Assembly: GCF_041734735.1 (NCBI RefSeq)
Contig: NC_134891.1
Location: 3,498,905-3,562,904, forward strand
Direction of reading: 5' to 3'
DNA: 64,000 nucleotides
DNA from: Babylonia areolata
Lineage: Eukaryota; Mollusca; Gastropoda; Neogastropoda; Buccinidae
The notes below the pieces were generated by a model that worked only from the letters and a program-made list of their open reading frames with translations, did no database searches and was not told the DNA's origin. Every line of letters starts with the position of its first letter. The stretch's first letter is position 1. The translations under genes and the position numbers were made by a program. Below are positions 14,401 through 26,400 of this stretch, piece after piece.

Positions 14401-17400
14401 CATTGTCCTGCACTACAGGCAGAACACTGTCTGTATCCTTGTTTGTATTTTCCGGTACTACAGGCAAAACATTTTTGTTCTTTGCCTCTCGCCATATTTT
14501 GTACAATCTATTTGTACCAATACCAAATTTCTTTTTGGCATCCTCTGCAGACATTTTGCCATGCAGAGATTCTATTTCTTCTATTTCTTCGTGCGACAAA
14601 TCTTTCTTCCGTGGCATATTCCTATATTTTCCTACCCACATTTGTCCAAAAGACTAGGAAATACCAGGATTCCTGGAAAAACTAGGAAAATGCTATGCAA
14701 TTGCAATACATCCTAGGAAAGTGCTGTGCAATGCTATACAAATGCTATACAAATGCTATACAATGCTATACAAATGCTTCGCACTTTCCTAGGATGTATT
14801 GCACATCGAATGCCCATGTTCTTGTAGGTTGCACTGTACATTTCTTCCATATATGTTTTCGCCCAAACCATTTTCGTCTATATACAATAGAAATCCTTTT
14901 GTTCAAATGGAAATTTGTTGGCATTGTGCCAGAAAAAAAAAATTGGTCGACGCTCGTGGAAGAAATTGGCTATGTTCCAATATTGGTGGGAAAAAAAAAA
15001 ATTGGCTGTGGTCCAGACTTTGTGCAGTGGAACTCGCCGAAAATCAATTCACCCTAACTTTTTTTCCGCTCTAGTTAAGGTTGCATTTTATACAAAGTAC
15101 TGGAAGTGACATTCCTTTTCTATGACATTTAATATGATCTTTACAATAGAGCCCCATGCAAGCTCGACCGCATACTCTATTTGTTTTAACTTGGGGGTAC
15201 TCACAAATGTTATGTGGAAAAGGCATTATTTTTTCTATATATACAATATAATCTTTTCTCTAATAGGGTGATCACAATCTTCGCGCGCGGGAAGCAGGCT
15301 GTGCGCGGGACCACTCCCACTACACACGCCGTGCGGTCGCTAGCACACACGGGGAACGGGGCGACCGTTTCGCTCTCCATACACATAACTGGTTTTAACT
15401 AGATTTTTTTTTATGATGCTTGAGGGCGGTATTGCGCGGTTTTGGGCTGGGGTCGGTTGTATATAGAACCCCCATGACCGTTTCGCTCCCCTCCATACAC
15501 ATATCCAACCATTTTTTTTTTTATCTTGTGATTTGGCTCTCCATACACATATAACTTGTTTTAACTATATATTTTTTTTTTTATGCTTGAGGGTCATATT
15601 ACTCCAACATACACAGGTTTTGGCTAAATTTTTTTTATGCTTGAGGGCCTTAACACAAGCTAATACGCCCAAAAAAGTTGTATATAGAACCCCCATCTCT
15701 TATACTACTCAGGTAACTACAGAACATGTCACACAGGTAACTATGACATGATACAAGTAACTACAGAACATGCTGTCAGACATAAAAACTACAGAGCATG
15801 ACGACACAGACACACAGGTAACTATGACGTCACACAGTTGACAACAGAAACATGCTGTCACACTGGTAACTATAACGCAACACAGGTAACTATGAAGTCA
15901 CACAGGTAACCAGGCTCACCTTTCCCCACAATATCCAGCAGGATCTTCTCATACTGGCGCTGGGACAGGCCAGTGGGCAGGTTGCCCACGAAGAGAGAAA
16001 TGCTGGGACCATGGGGGTCCTCCTTCTGTTGCAGGTAAAACCTCGTCATGCGACACTGTCGTAACGATTCCTGGCAACACCACATGGCAAGGCGAAAAAT
16101 AATAAATACCCTGTCGTAACGATTCCTGGCAACACCACATGGCAAGGTGAAAAATAATAAATTCCCTGTCGTAACGATTCCTGGCAACACCACATGGCAA
16201 GGCGAAAAATAATAAATACCCTGTCGTAACGATTCCTGGCAACACCACATGGCAAGGCGAAAAATAATAAATACCCTGTCGTAACGATTCCTGGCAACAC
16301 CACATGGCAAGGCGAAAAATAATAAATACCCTGTCGTAACGATTCCTGGCAACACCACACGGCACAGCGTAGAACAACAATAAATACCCTGTCGAAACGA
16401 TTCCTGGCAACACTACACCGCACAGCGTAGAACAACAATAAATACTCTGTCGAAACGATTCCTGGCAACACTACACGGCACAGCGTAGAACAACAATAAA
16501 TACTCTGTCGAAATGATTCCCGGCAACACCACACGGCACAGTGCAAAACAATAAAGAGTGGTGACTCTCTCCGTTTTCCACACTGCCTGAAGTTGTGTAC
16601 CCTGTCTTTTTTTTTTGGAGAGTTACCATTCTTCATTGCTGTTTATTCATTTATTCTCCTGTCCTCATTGTCCTTTCATTTCAGCGCAGGGTTACTTTGA
16701 AAAATTGATACCGCGCAAAGGATGGTTTCCTAACTCAGGTGACTTGTATTGTTACTGCTGGCAGCATGGGGAAATCTGTCACTGCTTTTGGCCAGCCCAA
16801 TTTACATAACTGAATCAGAATGCAACACTTTCAATGAATAAAACAAGATACTAAACTTGGTGTCATTTTTGTTCACACCATTCACAGAAATACATCACTG
16901 TTTTGTTCAGTCCAACTTAAAGGAATGAACTAGAAAGCAACCCTTTTAAAAGAATAAAACAAGACGCTAAAATTTTGCTTTCTACACAAAATACTTTGCC
17001 TGTTCTCTCTTCACTATCTAATCTGCTGTAATACGTGCGTTCACATGTGCATGGACATGATTTTGGTTTAAATTCAATCTCAGGAATTCTGTAAGTCTTC
17101 AGACTATTCAAAAAGGACAGCCAAAAGGAGAGGATCAACAATACATATATATATATTTGTTGTTGTTGTTGTTGCAAAATGTGCGTATGTGTGTATGTGT
17201 TCAAATAAATCTGGTGTACTTTCAATTTATCAACTGTTTTTATTATCTGTTGCGAGTTATGAGCTGATGTTTATGCAGGTTTGTTCAGTACCACAATTAA
17301 ACTATCATGTTTGCAATACAATATATGTTTATGAGTTACAATGCTTAATTCATGGCAGGGTTTCTTATTCAGGAATCTTTATCTTAATGTACCAATTACT

Positions 17401-20400
17401 TTCAAACCTATTTCTATTACTGTATGTTGCATTTACTTAAATACTGAACCCGTCATATAATAATTCATAATAATTTTAGAGAAGCATTTCTTGTTCTGAT
17501 ACTGTGTTTCTTAATATTCACGATATTTTGCAAAGTGTGTGTGTGTGTGTGTGTGTCTTTGTGTTTGTGTGTGTGTGTCTGTGTGTGTGGAGGGTAAGGG
17601 GACTTGGGTGTGTGTGTGTGGGAAATGTGCTCGCAGTGTTGTGTTACTTGCTCGTGTGTGATTCCACTTCTTCTCTTCTCATAGTGATCTTTTATAATTT
17701 AACTTTATTTTCATTAACAATACAATACAGTACAATACAATACGATACGATACAGTACAATACAGTACAACTTTATTCATCCATTTGGAAATTAAATTGT
17801 GCATCCACAGGTTTGTCACTCACCTGTCACCTGCACACCTGTCAGCTTTATGCACTGCTGTTTTATCTCTTGTCGAACATTTGTCATGCTGCGAGTGTGT
17901 TTGACTTGGCTGTTGGCCGAGATATTGCGACAGGTGAGTGACAAACCTGTGGATGCACAATTTAATTTCCAAATGGATGAATAAAGTTGTACTGTACTGT
18001 ACTGTATCGTATCATATTGTATTGTACTGTATTGCATTGTTAATGAAAATAAAGTTAAATTATAAAAGATCACTATGAGAAGAGAAGAAGTGGAATCACA
18101 GGCACTACAATCATCATCACATGGAACCAGCAGCAATTCATCAAGACAGGCTGTCAGCTTGCTGATCTGCTGTTTATCTCTAAGTACATAAATAGTTTTC
18201 TGAAATTTAACAAACAAACAAACAAACAAAAAAAGAAAAAAAAAAAAGAAAGAAAGATTTGTTGAAACCCCAACCTCTGTTAAGAAATCAAGAAGAAGAA
18301 AAACAAACAAAAACCACTTCGGCATCAACAGTGGCCACATATCAGCAATCTTCCTACCTTTGTCTTTTTACCACCCATGTGGAAAAAAAAACCAAAACTA
18401 CAAAATAACAACAAATAATAATGATAATAATAATAATAATAATAATGGATACTTATACAACACACTATCGAAAAATCTGCTCTAGGTGCTTTACAAAAAC
18501 GCTTTGTTAACATAAAACAGTAATTCATGGGCGACGGGCTTTAATACAAATCCATGTTGTCTGCATCAAACAGGAGTGTACACATAACCTGCTGACACAA
18601 ATGAATGGTTATTTAAATTATAAAAAAAAAAGGGGGGGGGGGGGGGGGGGAAAGAGAAAAACTTTAATCTTTCAATGCAAAGAAATAAACAAAATGAAAC
18701 ACAAGAAGTCTTCCCACATACTCAAAAACAGTCAGAACTTCAAACAATATAAAACCTACATTCAAACAGGTCTGTACACATAACCTGCTGACAGAAATGG
18801 ATGACTATTAAAAGAACCCCCCCCCAAAAAAAAACTATCACCTTTTTGAGTCTATTTATTCCTAATCTAAAGAGAAAACAAAAGAATATATTCATGGGCG
18901 ACGGGCTTTATTACAAATCCATGTTGTCTGCAGCTAACAGGACTGTACACATAACCTGCTGACACAAATGAATGGTTTTTTGGTTTTTTTTAAAAGGGGA
19001 AAAAAAGAAGAAGAAAAACTATAATCTTTCTCTCTGATCCTCTATCAATTCATCATGGTGGGAAAAAAAAAAAAGAATACTACATTCATGGGCGGCTGAC
19101 TTTATTACAAATCCCTGTTTCAGTTTCAGATTCAGTAACTCAAGGAGGCGTCACTGCATTCGGACAAATCCATATACGCTACACCACATCTGCCAAGCAG
19201 ATGCCTGACCAGCAGCGTAACCCAACGCGCTTAGTCAGGCCTTGAGGAAAAAAAAAAAGGAGGAGTTTGTATTATACTCCATGTTTGGTGTTACATATAC
19301 TTACCATGTCAAACTGATGCAAACTAGGCCTATCGGTTTGCTCTGCTTGGCCAAATTTCGCGTGGCTAACAGTGAAAAGACGAGCAGTCTTGCCCCGGTC
19401 CGCTCTCAGCCAATCAAATGCCTCTAAAAGCTATAAGCGCTGAATCATTCCTTAGGCCAAGGCTCTCCACGCCATCTTGTCAGGTTTACGCTCTGTCTTG
19501 TCTTACGCTTTTTTTGGCTATTAAGCGTATTCATTTGGCCTTATTTTGCTGCATGCGGCTTGTCTGTATTGTAAAGAAAGTTGTTGATGAAATGTAACAT
19601 GAAAAACATGACACAGGACAGTCCTCCCACCTTGCGGCTGTCCTGCATGAGCTGCCAGGGTCTGTCAGCGCGCTCCACGCGTCGCTCCGTCACCCCTTTG
19701 TCCAGCAGCACTTCAATCAGGCTGAAGTTGTCCCCGTCAGCATCCTGACGACCAGATCAACACATCTGTCTGTCAGTCTTTGCCTGGGGGCGGGGCTTAG
19801 GGGGGTGTGGGGAGTGTCACCTTTACTGTCCTGCTGACCAGATCAACACATCTGTCTGTCAGTCTTTGTCTGGGGGTGGGGCTTAGGGGTGTGTGGGGAG
19901 TGTCACCGTTACTGTCCTGCTGACCAGATAAGCACATCTATCTGTCAGTCTTTTTCTAGAGGCGGAGCTTAGGGGGATGTGGGGAGTGTCCCCGTCAGTG
20001 GCCTGCTGACCAGATCAACACATCTATCTGTCAGTTTTTGTTGGGGAGTGGGGTAGTGTCCCCGTCACTGTCCTGATGACCAGACAACACATCTCTCTGT
20101 CAGCCTTTGTCACAGTCCTGATGACCAGATTAACACATCTATTTGTCAGCCTTTGTCACTGTCCTGATGACCAGACAACACATCTATCTGTCAGTATTTG
20201 TCACTGTCCTGATGACCAGACAACACATCTATCTGTCAGTCTTTGTCACTGTCCTGATGACCAGATTAACACACATATTTGTCAGTCTTTATCTTGGGGC
20301 GGGGCATGGGAGGGGCAGGGGGAGGGTAGTGTCATCGTCTTGCTAACCAGATTAACACATCTACCTGTCAGTCTTTATCTGGGGGTTGGGGGAGGGGGTG

Positions 20401-23400
20401 TGGGTTGGGGGATGGGGGGGGGCCTTGGGGAGGAGGTGTCCCCATCACTGTCATGCTGACCAGATCAACACATCTACCTGTCAGTCTTTATTGGGGGCGT
20501 GGGGATGGTGCCGTTTTCTTTACGGAAGAGAAATAAACCAAACACAAGATTCGCTCAGCCACATCAGCCACAGACAGACAGACTGATGGACAGATGGAAA
20601 GGCAGACTTACAGACAGATGGACATACTGACAGAGACTGATGGACATACTGACTGACAGACAGGCAGACGGACAGACTGACAACATACTCACATAAAGAC
20701 TGACAGACAGACTGAGGGACAGACTGACAGAGAGACTGATGGACAGACGGACAGACATACTGACAGAGACTGATGGACATACTGACTGATGCACACACTG
20801 ACAGACAGAGAGACTGGCGGACAGGCTGACACAACAGACAAGACTGACAAAACAGACCAGCCGACAACAGACTGACAACGACACAGCAAGGACCCACCCA
20901 CCTCCACCCCAAACTTGCTCATGGCAAGACTGATGACTTCCTCAGCAGTTGTATCGCGGGTAACCGGGATGTTCTTGTACGCCACAGACACCCTGTGAAG
21001 CAACGTCGTACACTTAGTTGTCACTGTCTATCACCCACAGACGACTACTTCTGCGTTCGTGGGCTGCAACTCCCACGTTCACTCGTATGCACACGAGTGG
21101 GCTTTTACGTGTATGACTGTTTTTACCCCGCCATGTAGGCAGCCATACTCCGTTTTCGGGGGTGTGCATGCTGGGTATGTTCTTGTTTCCATAACCCACC
21201 GAACGCTGACATGGATTACAGGATCTTTAACGTGCGTATCTGATCTTCTGCTTGCACATACACACGAAGGGGGTTCAGGCACTAGCAGGTCTGCACATAT
21301 GTTGACCTGAGAGATCGTAAAAATCTCCACCCTTTACCCACCAGGCGCCGTCACCGTGATTCGAACCCGGGACCCTCAGATTGACAGTCCAACGCTTTAA
21401 CCACTCGGCTATTGCGCCCGTCTATCACCCACAGACAATACCACACACTTAGCTATCAGTGTGGACACTTGATCACAAGTCCAACGCCAACCTGAATTGA
21501 TTTAAAGTCACTAACTGATTGAAAGACCTTCTCTTCTTTTTTTTCTTCTTCTTCTTAAGAGTAAAATAAATAATAATGATTAATTTTCTCTCTTCTTTGT
21601 TTTCACCTCTTCTGAGTGATATAATCATCCACCTCATTTCACATTTAATCCACATGACAAAACTAAAATCTGATTCCATGTGTGCAAATGCATACTTATT
21701 ACCATGCATATACGCAGACACATCTCATACTCACGATCTCCAATATAATTCTAGCTATACATCATCTGTGGCAACAGAACAGCACAGATCCAATTCCCCG
21801 AAGAAGAAGCAAAACCGCCACCCTCCTCAAAACACACACACACTCAAACAAACACACGCACAAACACTCAAACTCACACACACACACACACACACCCACA
21901 ACACACACACACTCAAACAAACACACTCACACACACACACTCTCTCTCTCTCTCTCACACACACAAACACACTCAAACACACACACACCCACAACACACA
22001 CACAAATATACACACACACTCAAACACACTCAAACAAACACACTCACACTCTCTCTCTCATACACACACACATACACACTCAAAACACACACACACTCTA
22101 ACACACACACAAACACTCAAACACACACGCACACACACACACCCACAACACACACACACTCACACAACACCCTCCAGGCCCCCACTAACCCCACACACAC
22201 CTTAACGCTCCAGGGAACACACGGATGTAGCCCCTGTCAGGGTTTTTCTCTCTGAAGCGGAGAAACACAGACGGCCGTTTTCCATCCGGTGTTTTCAGCT
22301 GAGCACGGATAGGAACACTTTCCTCCAACTCTCGTTCCGCTGGGAAATTCACCAAAACACAAGCTGTGCGTTACTGAGTAAAAAAAAAACCCACATAACT
22401 GTTCAATTACTGAATGAAATGAAATGAAAAGCATTCACAGTAATTAAGTAAAACACAAAACGGGCATTGTCTACACTGTCTATGACTGGAGAAGACACAA
22501 AACACTGTCCAATCATTAAACAAAATGCTATACAAACACTGTCCAATGACTGAGTAAAACATGAATATTGTTCAATCACTGAGCAGAATGAAAAACAAAC
22601 ATTGCCGAATGACTGAGTAAAACATACGCATTGCCCAGTGACTGGGTAAAACAAAGAACACTGTTCTTCTTCTTCTTCTGCGTTCGTGGGCTGCAACTCC
22701 CACATTCACTCGTATATATGCGAGTGGGCTTTTACGTGTATGACTGTTTTTAACCCGCCATGTAGGCAGCCATACTCCGTTTGCGAGGGGGTGTGCATGC
22801 TGGGTATGTTCTTGTTTCCATAACCCACCGAACGCTGACATGGATTACAGGATCTTTAACATGCATACTTGATCTTCTGCTTGCGTATACACATGAAGGG
22901 GGTTCAAGCACTGGCAGGTCTGCACATATGTTGACCTGGGAGATCGTAAAAATCTCCACCCTTTACCCACCAGGCGCCATCACCGTGATTCGAACCCGGG
23001 ACCTTCAGATTGAAAGTCCAATGCTTTAACCATTCGGCTATTGCGCCCGTCAGAACACTGTTCAATTCCTGAGCAATATACAAAACAAATATTAAAAATT
23101 TGCTAACTTAAAAAATACAAACATCAAGTAAACGACAAAAGAGATACTGTTTGATTTCTAAGCAAAACACAAAACAAATCTGTCCGAATACAAATAATTC
23201 CAGATGAAATTCATTGCGTTCTTACGACAAATTCTATTTTGATGAACATGGAAGAGGTTCAAGATAAGAAATGTTATTTTTGCAAAGATGAAAAAGACAC
23301 TTTCTTACATTATCAATGGGAGTGTAATCATGTGCAGCATTTCTGGAGAGTTTATAAGATATAAAAAAAAAGAAAAAAAAAAAGAAAAAGAAAAAAAATG

Positions 23401-26400
23401 TTTGTGATATACTTTATCTTAATGATGTACTGATGCTTCTTCAATACAACAAAACAAAAACTGATGGATACTTCTCACATACTCTATTGATTAAAAAAAA
23501 AGAAAAAGAAAAAAGTATTAAATGTAGTATCAATAAAGTAGAGCCTACATTACATATGTTAAAAAAAAAAAATCTCAAACAGGCATGTGAAGTGGACAAG
23601 TATGCTTTTTATAACTATGGAAGATGAAAATTTTTTTTTTTTTAAACGCAAAAAAGAGTACTATACACATCTAATACAAGACCACCTATACCAGGGTTCA
23701 TCACTAACGGGAGCGCTGAGCGGAACGCTCTGAAAAAACAAACTGCGCTCTGGAAAATTCCTTGACTCAGAGCGCTTGCGCTCTTGATTTTGAAAAGACA
23801 TAAGCATACACTACTGTATCTAAATTGTTATTCCATTGTCCATCACAAACAAGAGTCAAAAGTGCGATTGTTTTGCATTTACCGAAGTTTGAAAGCCGTC
23901 TGTTTACGTTTTGTTAGTTCAACCGGAAGTAGGCCTAGTGAATCAGGGGAGGCTATGCAAAAGAGCGCTCTTCAGACTTGAAGAGTAGAAAAGTGGAGCA
24001 CACGATCGATTTCGGGGCCGTTCAAAATCAAAATGCTGAAATATTTGATCCCAAAAAGGAAGGCTGACGGTGAAGGGGATGGCGAAAAGAAGAAGAAGAA
24101 AGAGGACGGGGAGGAAGACGGTCCTACTGACGATGTAACGAAGAAAGGTGAAAGCGGGTCCCATGAAAGTGGAGGTGGGGATCGGAGCCGTCAGCTGGCG
24201 GCTGATCAAAGTGAAAAAGAAGAAGCAGATACGAAGACTTTGACCCTCTTCCTTCTATCCATCATTGGTCTAAGTGTGGTCCAAGGAAGAGAAGGCCAAA
24301 CTTTCAAAAGCGTCAGAAAACTGAGAAGCCGGAAAGTGAGAGTGAGAGTGAGGAGAATGGATTAAGTGACTCAAGTATCGAGGAATTGATGTAAACAAGA
24401 ATTAAAGGTGAGAAAATGAATTTATGTTTGAGACTTGTTGCTCTATGTTTTTAGTGTGCGCTCTTAGTTTTCAGTTTGCGCTCATCAAAATTCTGAAACT
24501 AGAGCGCAGGCGCTCATGTGAAAAAATGTTAATGACGAACCCTGTATACCATGTCATCATGGAATCAATATTACTTGAATAGGTTTTGTTCTGCAGGCAT
24601 TATGTTTATCATGGAATTTTCATTATTTAGCACATCATCATCAGTTTACTTCCTAACGCACAACATATACTGATTTTGTATTTGTAAACCTTTGAATAAA
24701 AATGCTGGAAAAAAAACAACAAAAAACAAAAAAACAAACTTTGTCCTATAATTGCGTACAAGGTAAAACAAATATTGTCCAACTACTAAAAAAAAACCCC
24801 ACAAAATATTGTCCAATGCCTGAGCAAAAGGAGAAAAAACAAACAAAAAAAAACAACAAACAAAAAAAACAACAACAAAAAAACAACCACTGAGCAATTA
24901 CTAAGTAAGACACAAAAGTTTTGTCCAATTATCAAGTAAAAAAAACCCCAACAACAACAAACACACACACACACACACACACACACTGTCCCATTCCTGA
25001 GCAAAGGGCAAAACAAACGTTGCCTAATAACAAAGTAAAATGAAAAACAAACATTGTCCAATTACTGTGCAGACACAAAACATTCAATTCAATTTAATTC
25101 AAAATACTTTATTATCTGTTTCAACCAAAAACAGAAAATTGACACACCCTTCACTTATCACCATGCACACATCAATTATTATGTAAAAAGAAAAACATGC
25201 ATGTAAGATACTATTACATTATGATTCAGAGTGTAACAAATGTGTGTGTGTTGCGTGTGTGTCCGTGCGTGTGCATGCATCGTTTTGTGCGTGTCCGATT
25301 TCTGAGCAAAAGGCAAAACACTGTCCAGTTACTCAGTAAAACACAAAACAAACATTGTCCAATGATTAAGTAAAACACAAAACAAAAACACTGTCCAATT
25401 TCTGAGCAAAAGATAAACAAACATTATCCAATTACTCAGAAGACACAAACAACTGTCCAATGATTAATTCAAACAAAACAAAAAATATTGTCCAAATTCC
25501 TGAGCAAAAGATAAACAAACATTGTCCAAGTATTGAGTAAAATGAAAAACAAGCATTGCCCTATAACTGATTAAAAATCAAGGCAAATGCTGTCGATTTA
25601 CCCAGTAAAACTGAAAATAAACATTGTCCAGTAGACGACTAAAACATCAGTTTGACATGGTACAGTATATGACACCAAAACATAAATCAAACATGGAGTA
25701 AAATACACAACAAACACTACAAAATTTGAAGTGGAATGCAAAATGTTGCCCAGATACTGAGCAGAAGGCAAAACAAACATAACTAGGGAGAAAACAAAAC
25801 AAAAACAAAAAAACCAACTGATTTTGTCTAGCTGCTCACTTAAATACAAAACAAACAATGGGTAAAACACAAAACAAACAAAATCATTTATGAGTAAAAT
25901 ACAAAATAAACACTGGCCAGTTACTGAGTGAAGTACAATCATGTCCAACTAATGTAATAAATACAATAATGAGAAGGTGCAACATGTAATCATTTCCATA
26001 AAAAAAATTTTTAAAAATGAAAAGGATAACGAAGAATAATCTATAGTACAGACAAAAAATATAAAATAAAATAAATACAAAAGCGTTCTCAAAATGAGCG
26101 GCCTCCATGCAAAAAATCATTCAGACAAGGAAAAAACTATTAAAAAACAACAAAAAACTATAAACACACACACACACACACAAATCCACTTCTACGTATA
26201 CATACAAATAAGCAAACACGACAGATTTCTGAACAACAACAACAACAACAAAAAAAAAAAAAGCTTTTTTCTTCTTCATTTGATTAAGGCTTTTAAAAAA
26301 AAAATGTTCTTACTTCCTTCACAGATTTCCGTAATGTAGTAGTTTTTAGGATCGTCTGATATGTGGAATGTCTTCAGTGCTGCCTCCTACAACAAACATC

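Larger units (their letters stand above)
9433..15709. mobile_element. Unclassified 6.28 kb element with long terminal inverted repeats
   Basis: The ends are AGTAGTATAAGAG and its complement. Terminal inverted repeats of 797 bp (left) and 909 bp (right) enclose about 4.6 kb with A-rich coding frames. The host minisatellite continues on both sides. Target duplication is unclear: both flanks carry CAG, which could be a 3-bp duplication or chance, since the target is itself repetitive. The long TIRs and AG...CT ends recall Polinton-like elements, but no polymerase, integrase, protease or capsid protein was recognised. The main frame has faint Rep_trans-like motifs instead. It may be a transposon or an integrated virus/plasmid-like replicon. 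It looks largely whole and recent because the TIRs are almost identical. Internal tandem duplication has left partial gene copies. It reads opposite to DGKQ. Confidence 0.88.

Noticed and set aside
9433-15709. Assignment of the element to Polintons
   Set aside because: Long TIRs and AG...CT ends agree, but no polymerase, integrase or capsid protein was recognised and size is well below that of typical Polintons.
15950-16636. Frames repeating [18 protein letters not shown]
   Set aside because: Translation of the 55-bp minisatellite next to exon l, although part of one frame overlaps the true exon.
21350-21420. tRNA gene candidates with A and B boxes
   Set aside because: Every copy continues into the same SINE body with target duplications. 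These are SINE heads, not tRNA genes.
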